Shown: positions 1 to 8,040 of the stretch, piece after piece
How the letters are laid out: every line of letters starts with the position of its first letter
Position numbering within the stretch: position 1 is the first letter of the stretch
Assembly: GCA_016934955.1 (NCBI GenBank)
Contig: JAFGRY010000009.1
Location: forward strand, 1 to 64,000
Direction: 5' to 3'
DNA from: a bacterium
GTDB taxonomy: Bacteria > Zhuqueibacterota > QNDG01 > JAGLOF01
Length of the DNA: 64,000 nt
The notes under the pieces: model-generated
What the model was told of the DNA's origin: nothing
The model's input: only the letters and a program-made list of their open reading frames with translations
Database searches by the model: none
Made by a program: the position numbers and the translations under genes

Positions 1-50
1 GATCAGCCGCGACCGCGTCCGCCGCCCCCCGGCGGGCTGGCGCGCCGGTT

Positions 51-102
51 GCCCTACAAGCGTCGTGACGGCAGCGGCCGTCAGCTGCATGCGGAGTTAG
101 GC
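51..102 (-). repeat. attC-like imperfect palindrome (integron recombination site)
   Basis: Read on the minus strand, GCCTAAC (102-96) fits the attC R'' box (RYYYAAC) and lies four bases after the stop of the hydrolase gene. An imperfect palindrome follows, with inner arms TGACGGC/GCCGTCA around a 4-base loop, ending in GTAGGGC (57-51), a degenerate R' box (consensus GTTRRRY, one mismatch). Position and orientation relative to the gene are those of an integron cassette. The weak R' box and the closeness to the window edge keep this tentative. The alternative is one end of a small element bounded by 12-bp inverted repeats. Confidence 0.4.
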
Positions 103-106
103 AGAA

Positions 107-991
107 TCACGGTTGCAGCATCGGGCGACATTTCTCCCGCAGCCAACTTCGCACAGCCACAAGGACCGCTTCCCGGGTATAACGAAAAGCATGATCATCA
201 TCGACGACGATCGGGGTGAGCCTGCTGCCGTCAACTGCCTCGATTGCCCTGGCTATTGGAATCATGATTTTTTCCAATGGGGCCGTATCGTCCCTCCAAC
301 CCCCGACCAGTAACACCGGCTTCCGACTGAGCACCTCACCATGATTGCGAATATCGAATTCGAATGAATTCGCAAGGATCTCTTCGACGGTCTTCTCTCC
401 GCCAACACCACGCGCCGGATTTCCTCGCATCAGTTTTTCAAAAGCATCCTCCCAGTACACTCTGGTCTTCGGATCGCTGCTAATGTCCTCGGCAAGGGCT
501 CCCAGGTTGCCGGCCCCGATCCCTGCCACACATGACACACGGGAATCACACGCACCGGTCATTAGTGCCACCCACCCACCATAACTGTATCCAATGGCGA
601 CAAATCGATCCTTTGCAACAAAGTCAAGACCGGCGTTATCCAGATAGTCAAGAGCCGCCACCACATCCGCTAATGTATGCAATGGAGTGTTTGTGCCCTC
701 GTTCCGGAACATACCCCGATAGTTCATAACCAGAGCATTCCAACCATCCGCCGAAATAGCTGCCCCGATTCCGAACAAATCTCCCTCGCCTCCTGGAAAA
801 CCGTGCAAGATAATGACAGTAGGATGCCCGCCCTCACCCGCTCCGCGAAACAGGATTGCGTGAATCAAATCACCATCGCTGCGGAAGGTCACGTCTTGGG
901 GCCTGAGATGGGATTGCTCTTGACTCCTTGCTCCAGAGCCCAAAGCAATCAAAACCAGGAAAGAAGCAATAGCTATGGTAAAATCGCGCAT
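107..991 (-). CDS. secreted alpha/beta hydrolase, likely integron cassette gene
   Basis: This 294-aa protein belongs to the alpha/beta hydrolase superfamily; the substrate is unknown. It has a signal peptide (MRDFTIAIASFLVLIALGSG, cleaved near ARSQ), an oxyanion-hole HGFPGGEG stretch, a nucleophile elbow GYSYGG, and probable acid and histidine residues in GGWRDD and DDDHAF near the C-terminus. It resembles dienelactone-hydrolase or prolyl-oligopeptidase-like esterases. The frame stays open to 1066, but I choose the ATG at 991: it begins a clean signal peptide and lies about 40 bases inside the cassette boundary (GTTAGGC at 1031-1025), whereas the longer start would cross that boundary. An attC-like site follows the stop immediately. 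Function is likely periplasmic or extracellular ester or peptide hydrolysis. Confidence 0.75.
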   Translation of the reverse strand: MRDFTIAIASFLVLIALGSGARSQEQSHLRPQDVTFRSDGDLIHAILFRGAGEGGHPTVIILHGFPGGEGDLFGIGAAISADGWNALVMNYRGMFRNEGTNTPLHTLADVVAALDYLDNAGLDFVAKDRFVAIGYSYGGWVALMTGACDSRVSCVAGIGAGNLGALAEDISSDPKTRVYWEDAFEKLMRGNPARGVGGEKTVEEILANSFEFDIRNHGEVLSRKPVLLVGGWRDDTAPLEKIMIPIARAIEAVDGSRLTPIVVDDDHAFRYTREAVLVAVRSWLREKCRPMLQP

Positions 992-1019
992 TGGACCCCC
1001 CAAGTAAGAAGAAGTGTCT

Positions 1020-1031
1020 ATTCTGCCTAAC
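1020..1031 (-). repeat. R'-type core GTTAGGC at cassette 5' end; 12-bp inverted repeat partner of 96-107
   Basis: The minus strand reads GTTAGGCAGAAT. GTTAGGC matches the integron R' core GTTRRRY, the point where a cassette is inserted. The same 12 bases occur on the plus strand at 96-107, so the hydrolase gene is bounded by a perfect 12-bp inverted repeat. In an integron this is expected, because R'' and R' are complementary, although the extra AGAAT match is more than that model needs. Confidence 0.45.
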
Positions 1032-1132
1032 ATAATTATCTCTGCCATCTCGCTCTTCAATTTCAATTACCTAAATAGGTAATAAAAGTCCTGTATAGGT
1101 GTTTTTCTAAGGGCATTACCTTTATAAGGTAT
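1032..1132. repeat. AT-rich stretch with three spaced palindromes, attI-like
   Basis: Between the frameshifted small ORF and the cassette boundary lie three short interrupted palindromes of one family: ATTACCT-AAAT-AGGTAAT (1066-1083), CCTGTATAGG (1090-1099) and ATTACCTTTATAAGGTAT (1115-1132). In integrons the attI site next to the first cassette carries extra integrase-binding repeats, and this is where one would lie if the array is read leftward. attI sites are poorly conserved, so this is positional inference only. A regulator-binding region or decayed DNA is equally possible. Confidence 0.25.
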
Positions 1133-1173
1133 AAATGAATTCCCTATATAAGACATCTGATAACATGACAACC

Positions 1174-1499
1174 TTACGATTCCATCCTGCTTTCCAAACC
1201 CAAAGCGACAACCTCCCGATACGGTATCTGCCCCATAAACCACACTGCGGATTCCAGCACGCTCCGACAGATTTAATCATCTTCTGTACATATCTTTCAT
1301 GCTGATATACACGTATCATCACCAGTTTATTGCCGGGTGGTTGTGCCTTCTTCTTTTTCAGCACCGCTTCATCAACAATCACTTCAACCATGGTGTATCT
1401 CTTCCCGGATTTTTGGTCATGTCGATATCGTACACCATATAGAGCCACCCACTTCTTGGTTCCGCTCTGACCGGGGTAGAGTGTTTTAACCGACTTCAT
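1174..1499 (-). pseudogene. frameshifted small conserved ORF downstream of intI
   Basis: The open frame from ATG 1499 begins MKSVKTLYPGQSGTKKWVAL and has a good AGGAGG site about seven bases upstream. It contains a conserved-looking GACWNPQCGLW motif near residue 80. Beyond that motif the reading frame loses sense. Shifting frame at the GGGG run (plus-strand CCCC, 1231-1234) restores a sensible end, QIPYREVVALGLESRMES, stopping at 1174. Uncorrected, the frame runs to 1122. From memory it resembles a family of small proteins of unknown function found near integrases and transposases in proteobacteria; I cannot verify this. It starts just past the intI stop as if co-transcribed. A sequencing error in the G run is the alternative to real decay. 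Confidence 0.5.
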
Positions 1500-1514
1500 C
1501 CTGAAGTCCTCCTA

Positions 1515-2283
1515 TTAATTATCAGCCGGGGTTGTTACGGCCAATCCCCCTTTGTTGAGTACATGCGTATAGATCATTGTTGAAAACGTATTGCCAGATA
1601 AAAGAGTACTCAGCATTCGGATACTTTTATTGCCAAAGCAAATGGCATGTCCACTCTTCCGAAGCCGTTTTCAAGGTCTTTTTTATGCTGCTGCTTAACA
1701 AACAGGTATTGTTGCTTCAACCCGTCCACCGCCATGCGCGGCAGGGGCACAACCCGGTCCTTCCCTCCCTTTGCATCCCGAACGGTTATCTGCCGATAAT
1801 CAAAGTCGATATCCTTGACCCGCAGCCTCAGGCACTCATTCAGCCGCAGTCCAGCGCCGTAAAGCATCGTCGCAATCAGCCGGGGCGTACCGTGAAGATG
1901 CTCTATGACATGTTCAACCTCATTCTTTGACAGCACCGTAGGCAGCCGGGCCGCTTTTTTGCCCACACCAGATTTTCACATGTGCCCATTGGCGCTTTCA
2001 GCACGTCTCTGTATAATAAAACGATCGCACACAGCGCTTGATTTTGCGTGGCAGCAGCCACCTTTCTAACGACTGCCAGATGGTTCAGAAATTCGGTAAC
2101 ATGTTTCTCGTTCAGCTCTTTGGGATGTCTCGTCCCGTGAAACCGTATATATTCTTTAATCCACCTGATATACGCTTTTTCAGTCTGGAAGCTGAGATGC
2201 CGCACCCGCAGAGCGGCACGCACCTGGTCGAGCAGTTTCGGAGGCAGTGAGGTGTGTTCGATGTGAGATGCTGGTCCAGTCAT
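1515..2283 (-). pseudogene. intI: integron integrase (IntI-like tyrosine recombinase), frameshifted and internally deleted
   Basis: From ATG 2283 (AAGGA five bases upstream) the first frame gives the SAM-like N-terminal domain (LLDQVRAALRVRHLSFQTEK..YIRWIKEYIRFHGTRHP). The second frame, entered at an A run (1955-1960), gives the catalytic domain with box I arginine (GAGLRLNECLRLRVKDIDF). A further shift at 1625-1628 gives KYPNAEYSFIWQYVF, typical of IntI. The sequence then jumps, near 1579-1584, directly to TMIYTHVLNKGG, the nucleophile-tyrosine end. About 60-80 residues carrying the box II His-x-x-Arg are therefore missing. The homopolymer shifts could be sequencing errors; the deletion cannot, so the enzyme is dead. 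It points the same way as the downstream cassette, as in the reversed integrases reported from spirochaetes and planctomycetes. Confidence 0.85.
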
Positions 2284-2354
2284 TGCATTCCTTGCACGCG
2301 GGCGTTCAGCTGAATCGAAAACCGGATACTGATGACATTGTTGAGATGATTGAT

Positions 2355-2383
2355 AATATAGGAAACGATTGGTAATTGAGCAA
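2355..2383 (-). promoter_or_regulatory. candidate sigma-70 promoter of the intI relic
   Basis: The minus strand reads TTGCTC, a 17-base spacer, then TATATT. The -10 matches five of six consensus bases and the -35 three of six. It would start transcription about 65 bases upstream of the intI ATG at 2283. Confidence 0.4.
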
Positions 2384-2436
2384 GTATTTATTTGTAATCC
2401 TGCCGAAAAAAGACTTCTGCTGAATCTCGGAACGGA

Positions 2437-2466
2437 TAAAAAAAAGGCGCCCCCGCAGGGGCGCCC
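2437..2466 (-). terminator. rho-independent terminator of the repeat-protein gene
   Basis: GGCGCCCC and GGGGCGCC (2446-2465) form a perfect 8-bp GC-rich stem around a 4-base loop. On the minus strand it is followed by a run of eight T. It lies 33 bases after the stop of the leftward gene ending at 2499. Confidence 0.9.
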
Positions 2467-2498
2467 AATGTCAACAGAAACTGTCCTGCAGCGCGATG

Positions 2499-5400
2499 CT
2501 ACTTGGTGAACAGCATCTTCATCATCTTCATGGTGTCACCGGCTCTCAGGCGGGCGATATACAGCCCGCTTGCCACCCGCTGGCCGTGCATGTCATCCGC
2601 GCGCCAGACCACCTCATGCTGCCCCGCGTCCATCACCTCGTCAACAAGCACTTTCACCCTGCGGCCCCGAATGTCGAACACTTCCAGGATGACCCGGCCC
2701 GGTTTCGCGGCTGTGTAGGTTATGGTGGTGCTCGGATTGAACGGGTTCGGATAGCAGGGAAGCAGTTCGTACGACTGCGGCAGCTGCAGCGGCGCTTCCG
2801 GGTCCTCCGGATCCTCGACATCCGTTTCCGAGGCCACCGCCCAGGCGATCATGGCAGCCATCAGGTTCGAGCTGTTCTCCAGCGTACTGCAGAAATACGA
2901 CATATATCCGATCTTGCCGCTTCCATGCACCCGCACGAAGGAGTGAACGTCATCGACACCTGCATCCCAGCGGGCCACGGGAATGGCATCGGCCTTGAGG
3001 TGATTGATACCCACGGCTGTGTCATTCACGCACTGAGCGACGACTGACCCCGCTCTCAAGGTCGTTCCAAGGGCGTTGTCGACCGTTGTTCTGGCCACGG
3101 CGCTCTGAATTCGGCAGGTGCTGCCGGCGCCGAACCATTCGCGAATCGAGTCGAGATTCTCCTTCGTGTCGCTGATGGCTTCCGGCACATCGTCAAAGAA
3201 AATCACCGACCCGCCGTTGGCGATATAGGTCTCGATTTCTCCGACCCGGCCCTTCGGTACCAGCGATGAGTCGGCCATCAGGTAGAGATCGTAATCCGTG
3301 AGATCGCCGGGTATCGTGTCGGTGAACACATGATACATATCCAGCGTATAAAAAACATTATAGAGCACGGAATCCATTTCGGTGGCGATTACCGCCGCGC
3401 CGTATCCGTCGTAATCATAAGAGACGTAATCCTGGCCGCTTACATGGTCGTAGAGCGGTTCATACTGACGTTTGATAGGCGTGAAACGGTAACGGCCAAC
3501 GCTGGGCGAGATCGTGCCCGACCAGCCGTTGTCCACCCGCACCCGGTAGACGCCGTTGGCGTCGGTTTTCGTGGTGTCGTGAATAGAACCGAAAATAACG
3601 GTGACACCGGCGGTTGGCACACCCTGGGTGTTTCTGATCGTGCCGCTGATCACCACCGTTTTCGGTCCCACCGCTTTATAGTTCTGACTCACCTGGTGGG
3701 TGTCGAGATCGGCGTACACGCGTTCCGCCGGGGTGAAAAGCAGGCTGTCTTTCACCGCGGTCACCGTACCCGTCCAGCCGTTGGGCACGGTGATCGTGTA
3801 GCGTCCGAAGGGGTTGATCGTCACCGAGTCGGTTTCGCTTTCCGAACTGTAGCGCACATAGCCGCTCATCATCGGCGTGGATTCTTCATCATAAAGAATT
3901 CCGGTTATCTCGATCTCGGCCGGACCCCGGTTCGCGAAATCCTGGCCGTCCGCGTCAAAGGCCGCCGCGTCATAGGTTCTCACCTGGGGCTCGAACAGCA
4001 GCTCTCCGTGCATCGGCTGCAGCACACCTGACCAGCCGTGCGGCACCTCGATGCTGTAGTCGCCCTGGCTGTCGGTGAGCACCGAATCGTCGCCGCTGTT
4101 GTAGTAGACCGCGATGCCTTCGGCGGCGCTGCCGTCGGGATTGGTAATGCTTCCTGAAAGCGTGACCACCGCCGGGCCTTCTACCCAGAAATCGTGGTTC
4201 GCGCTGTGCGCGATCACGTTGTTGAAATGCAGCAGCGACGGCTCGAAATCGTGTCCGGTTTTTCTCGGCACCGCGTCGCCGCTCCATCCGGATCCGACAG
4301 TAAACAGGTAGTCGCCGTTCGAGTCACTGAGCACCGAATCGCCGGCGGTGCCGTAATAGACAGCCGCACCGACCACCGGATCATCTGAAGGGCTGTAGTA
4401 CAGACGCCCGGAAATGACCGCCTGGCCCGGACCCACCACCCGGTAATTCTGATCGGCCTGATGGGCGGTGAGCACATTATAGCTGCGGGTCGCCGGCGTG
4501 AAGACCTGGCCGTCTTTGGACGGCATTGCCGAGCCCGTCCAGAGAAAGGGCACGCTGAACGTGTAGGCGCCCGAGGCGTCCGTCATGACCGAATCGGTAT
4601 CACTGTACAGCACCGCCGCATTTTCCAGGGGCGCGCCGCCGACATCGGTGATCACACCGCTGATGTTCAGCATCGGCGCTCCCTCGACCCAGTAGTTCTG
4701 GCCGGTCTGGTGAGCGGTTATCGAATAGTACGGCCGCTTGTTGGGTTCGAAATCATATCCGGCTTTCTGCGGTATCACTTCCCCGCTCCAGCCGCTGGGA
4801 ACGATGATTTCATAGTGCCCGGAACCGTCGCTCATCACCGAATCGTCACCGAAATACACGGCCGCGCCCCCGATGGGTTCGTTGTCCGGGTAAAAATGCA
4901 GTGTGCCAGAAATGGTCACCATGTCGGGACCAAGCACATCGTAATCCTGATCCGGCTGATGACCGGTAAGGATTGTATAGGTTTTACCGGCAGGGACGAA
5001 CAGCAGGTTGTCCTTGGAGGGGGTCACTGTCCCGCTCCAGAGGAACGGAACCGTAAAGCTGTACGCGCCCGACCCGTCGCTGGTTACCGTGCCGTCACCG
5101 TAATCGATGAGCACGCCTGCCAGCAGCGCGCCCCCGGCATCCCTGGTTACCCCGCTGATTATCAGCTCGGGCGCTCCTTCCACCCAGAAATCCTCATCGG
5201 TCCGGTGGGCGCTGACATCGGCGTAGGGGCGGGAGGTGGGCTGAAAACTATAACCGGGTTTCCGCGGCCGCACCGATCCGGTCCACCCGTTGGCGACCGT
5301 GAAAGAGTAATTGCCCCCGGCGTCGCTGAGCACCGAATCACCGCCGCTGCCGTAATAGACGGCCGTATTGGCTATGGACTCTCCCCCGGGCGCGAAAAAC

Positions 5401-7799
5401 AGCTTACCGCTTATGGAGACGATCGCCGGACCGCGCTCCGTGTAGTCCTGGTTCGTACGGTCGGTGGTCAGGAGTGTGTAGGACTTTACGGCCGGGGTGA
5501 ATACCAGATCATCTTTGGCCGGTGTGACCGTGCCTGTCCAGGCAAAGGGCACCGATACGCTGTAATAGCCGTCCGCATCGGTAAGCACCGAATCGCCGTC
5601 AAAGCGCATGGCTATCCCCTCGACACCGCTGCCCCCGAGGCTGGTGACCCGGCCCGTGATGTCAACAAAAGGCGATCCCTCGACCCAGAAATCCTGTCCC
5701 GTCTTATGATCCGCAAGATCCGCCAAAGGACGATAGGTCGGCTGGAACGTATGGGCCGGCTTGGAGGGCCGCACCGTTCCGGTCCAGCCGTTGGCAACCG
5801 TGAAACTGTAGTTACCGTTCGCGTCGGTCGTTGTCGAATCACTGCCGTAATGAACAACCACGTCGCCGATGCCCTCTTCTCCCGGCGTGAAGTAAATGGT
5901 GCCCGAAACCGTCACGTTCGCCGGGCCCAGCACTTCATAATTCCGGTCGTACCAGTGCTCCTGCACATTCGCGTAGGCGTACGACTCGGGAGCGAACAGC
6001 ATGTCACCCTGTGAGACCGTGACCGTGCCGCTCCAGCCCAAGTCGCATCCGATCACATACTCACCGGCCGAATTGGTCATCACCGTATCGCCTGAACCGT
6101 AGGTCAGCACCGCACCCGCAAGCCCCGGTCCGTCGGGCTCATACCGCACCACACCCCTGATGTAGGCCCTGGGCGTACCGTTGACAAGATAATCCTGGTC
6201 CACGGTATGGGCCCTGATATTACTGTAGGTGATATATTCAGGAGTGAACCGGTAGCATTCCTTATACACCGTCACCCTGCCGCTCCAGTCAAAGGGAACG
6301 GTGATCTCATAGGTTCCGTCGGCGGCGCTGTACACCGTGTCGCTTTCCGTTCCGTAAATCAGGGCGGCTCCCTCCACATCATCTCCGCCGTCGAATCCGA
6401 CCCGGCCGCTTATCTTTACCCGGGCCGGACCGATGATCTCATAATTCTGATTGACCTGATGTGTGTCCAGTTCAGTATACGTTTTATAGGCGGAGGCGAA
6501 CATATAATCTTCCTGGGAAGGGCGCACCGTGCCGCTCCAGCCGTTGGGCACGGTAAAGGAATAGTACCCCGATACATCGGTCATTACCGAATCATCGATA
6601 TCGTAGTAGACGGCGACGCCTTCGACGCCGACATCTTCCGGATCATACACGTACCCGCTCACCGTGATCTGAACCGGTCCTTTGATAATATAATCCTCGT
6701 CGGGCATATCGGTTTTCAGAATTGCATATACAGCTGAATCGGGATCGAACAGCCAGTCTGCATGACTGGGCACAACCGTGCCGCTCCAGGCATAGGGAAC
6801 TCCGATTGCGTATTGGCCATTGGCGCCGGTCACCACCGAGTCACCCGCGTCGCCGTAGTAGAGAGCGACGCCGGCGACCCCAGGACCGCCGGCACCCCAG
6901 GTCACCGTACCTGAAACCGTATCGACCGACGCGCCGTCAACCCAGAAGTCCTGGCCGGCGGCATCCGCGGTCAACTCCACGTACGGCCGGTAATCGGGGC
7001 CGAATTCATGATTCTCTTTAGCCGCACTCGCTCTGCCCGAATACAGATAGGGAACGGTCTGCTCGAAGTGGCCGCTGACATCGGTAACCACCGTCGCGCC
7101 GATTTCACTAAAGGTGATTTCAGCGTTCTCTATGGGTTCGCTGTCATCGATAAAGTAGACCGTGCCCGATATTGTCAGGTCAGGACCGCCGGAAGCAGTA
7201 ACGTTCTGGTCATAGATATAGCAGTAGAGAGAATCATGACTCAGTGACATCGGCGCAAAGGTGAAATCCGTCTTTGAAGGAGTGATCGTCCCGGTCCACT
7301 TGTAGGGGAGCTCATGGTCGTACTCACCGTTGGCATCGGTCACGGCCGTGCCGCCGCCGTTACTAAATGTCACCGTTACCCCGGCCAGGCCCTTTCCGTT
7401 GAATTCATGCAGTATCTGTCCCGACACATGAACATTGGGATCCTGTATTTCCCAGTAATCCTGAAACTGCATGTTACTGATCACTCCCGAATAGGTTCTG
7501 GTCGAATCTTCAAAATCGAATCCCGGACAGCTGGGGGTTACCGTACCGCTCCACCCCAGCGGCACCGCCATGGAGTAGAATCCGCTTTTACTGGTTTGTG
7601 TTTCGCCCAGACCGCTGAACGTCAGCGTTACACCCTCCATCATCCGATGGCTGGGGTAAAAGAAAACCACACCGGAAATGACCGGATTCGTCTGCGCGTC
7701 AGCTTGCCCGGCCGTCAATAAAAGACCCAGTAAAAGCAGCACTGCGCCGGTGCGCCGTATGGTATTCTTTGCCGGTTTGACATTCATTCTGAACTGCAT
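2499..7799 (-). CDS. giant secreted protein with 17 tandem beta-sandwich-like repeats and T9SS-like C-terminal domain
   Basis: This 1766-aa protein is exported. It has a signal peptide (hydrophobic GAVLLLLGLLLTAGQADA). Seventeen repeats of about 80-85 residues follow, roughly residues 45-1480, each starting like VTVSGTIYF and containing a TDANGNYSFTVANGWTGTV-like core and an F.P....Y...HQ..QDY.V.GP end. They recall carboxypeptidase-regulatory-like or Cna-B-type beta-sandwich modules. A non-repeated domain (about 1490-1680) with GGSVIFFDD resembles a class-I glutamine-amidotransferase-like or ThuA-like fold. The last 85 residues (YPNPFNPSTTITY, then FDIRGRRV and SGLYIARL) form a FlgD/T9SS-type sorting domain. 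I chose ATG 7799 over 7826 because GGAGG sits eight bases before it. It is probably a surface adhesin or structural protein secreted through the SprA system also encoded here. Confidence 0.85.
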   Translation of the reverse strand: MQFRMNVKPAKNTIRRTGAVLLLLGLLLTAGQADAQTNPVISGVVFFYPSHRMMEGVTLTFSGLGETQTSKSGFYSMAVPLGWSGTVTPSCPGFDFEDSTRTYSGVISNMQFQDYWEIQDPNVHVSGQILHEFNGKGLAGVTVTFSNGGGTAVTDANGEYDHELPYKWTGTITPSKTDFTFAPMSLSHDSLYCYIYDQNVTASGGPDLTISGTVYFIDDSEPIENAEITFSEIGATVVTDVSGHFEQTVPYLYSGRASAAKENHEFGPDYRPYVELTADAAGQDFWVDGASVDTVSGTVTWGAGGPGVAGVALYYGDAGDSVVTGANGQYAIGVPYAWSGTVVPSHADWLFDPDSAVYAILKTDMPDEDYIIKGPVQITVSGYVYDPEDVGVEGVAVYYDIDDSVMTDVSGYYSFTVPNGWSGTVRPSQEDYMFASAYKTYTELDTHQVNQNYEIIGPARVKISGRVGFDGGDDVEGAALIYGTESDTVYSAADGTYEITVPFDWSGRVTVYKECYRFTPEYITYSNIRAHTVDQDYLVNGTPRAYIRGVVRYEPDGPGLAGAVLTYGSGDTVMTNSAGEYVIGCDLGWSGTVTVSQGDMLFAPESYAYANVQEHWYDRNYEVLGPANVTVSGTIYFTPGEEGIGDVVVHYGSDSTTTDANGNYSFTVANGWTGTVRPSKPAHTFQPTYRPLADLADHKTGQDFWVEGSPFVDITGRVTSLGGSGVEGIAMRFDGDSVLTDADGYYSVSVPFAWTGTVTPAKDDLVFTPAVKSYTLLTTDRTNQDYTERGPAIVSISGKLFFAPGGESIANTAVYYGSGGDSVLSDAGGNYSFTVANGWTGSVRPRKPGYSFQPTSRPYADVSAHRTDEDFWVEGAPELIISGVTRDAGGALLAGVLIDYGDGTVTSDGSGAYSFTVPFLWSGTVTPSKDNLLFVPAGKTYTILTGHQPDQDYDVLGPDMVTISGTLHFYPDNEPIGGAAVYFGDDSVMSDGSGHYEIIVPSGWSGEVIPQKAGYDFEPNKRPYYSITAHQTGQNYWVEGAPMLNISGVITDVGGAPLENAAVLYSDTDSVMTDASGAYTFSVPFLWTGSAMPSKDGQVFTPATRSYNVLTAHQADQNYRVVGPGQAVISGRLYYSPSDDPVVGAAVYYGTAGDSVLSDSNGDYLFTVGSGWSGDAVPRKTGHDFEPSLLHFNNVIAHSANHDFWVEGPAVVTLSGSITNPDGSAAEGIAVYYNSGDDSVLTDSQGDYSIEVPHGWSGVLQPMHGELLFEPQVRTYDAAAFDADGQDFANRGPAEIEITGILYDEESTPMMSGYVRYSSESETDSVTINPFGRYTITVPNGWTGTVTAVKDSLLFTPAERVYADLDTHQVSQNYKAVGPKTVVISGTIRNTQGVPTAGVTVIFGSIHDTTKTDANGVYRVRVDNGWSGTISPSVGRYRFTPIKRQYEPLYDHVSGQDYVSYDYDGYGAAVIATEMDSVLYNVFYTLDMYHVFTDTIPGDLTDYDLYLMADSSLVPKGRVGEIETYIANGGSVIFFDDVPEAISDTKENLDSIREWFGAGSTCRIQSAVARTTVDNALGTTLRAGSVVAQCVNDTAVGINHLKADAIPVARWDAGVDDVHSFVRVHGSGKIGYMSYFCSTLENSSNLMAAMIAWAVASETDVEDPEDPEAPLQLPQSYELLPCYPNPFNPSTTITYTAAKPGRVILEVFDIRGRRVKVLVDEVMDAGQHEVVWRADDMHGQRVASGLYIARLRAGDTMKMMKMLFTK

Positions 7800-8040
7800 A
7801 ACCGCCTCCGCGAAATATACAATCACCGCTTATAACTTCTCACAACTCATTGTTTTTTATGAACAAAGCCAACATATAAATTACATTTCATCCACTATAC
7901 TGCATAAATCGTGCCTTTCTCTTTAAATCGGGGGCATGCGATCCCGCTGTACACGGCGAACCCGGAATCAACCGCGTGATCATCACCATGGCCTGTATTG
8001 ATGCTTGCATTTCTTTTAAAAAACAGGTATTTTACCGCTC
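7800..8040. other. divergent intergenic region with candidate promoter for the patatin gene
   Basis: This 241-bp gap separates two divergent genes for secreted proteins. On the plus strand TTGCAT (8005-8010), 17 bases, then TATTTT (8028-8033) would place the transcription start within a base or two of the ATG at 8041, suggesting a leaderless message; no good ribosome-binding site precedes that ATG. No clear promoter was found for the leftward gene, and no RNA gene. Confidence 0.3.

Noticed and set aside
1610-1966. An intact short recombinase
   Set aside because: It is only the middle frame of the broken intI and lacks the SAM-like domain and the nucleophile tyrosine.
4461-6014. A 517-aa plus-strand open frame inside the repeat-protein gene
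   Set aside because: It is antisense to a well-supported repeat gene, periodic only because the repeats are periodic, and has no family likeness or ribosome-binding site.
2499-7799. CRISPR or satellite interpretation of the regular repeats
   Set aside because: The repeats are about 250 bp, coding and in one frame with degenerate codons, so they are protein repeats.
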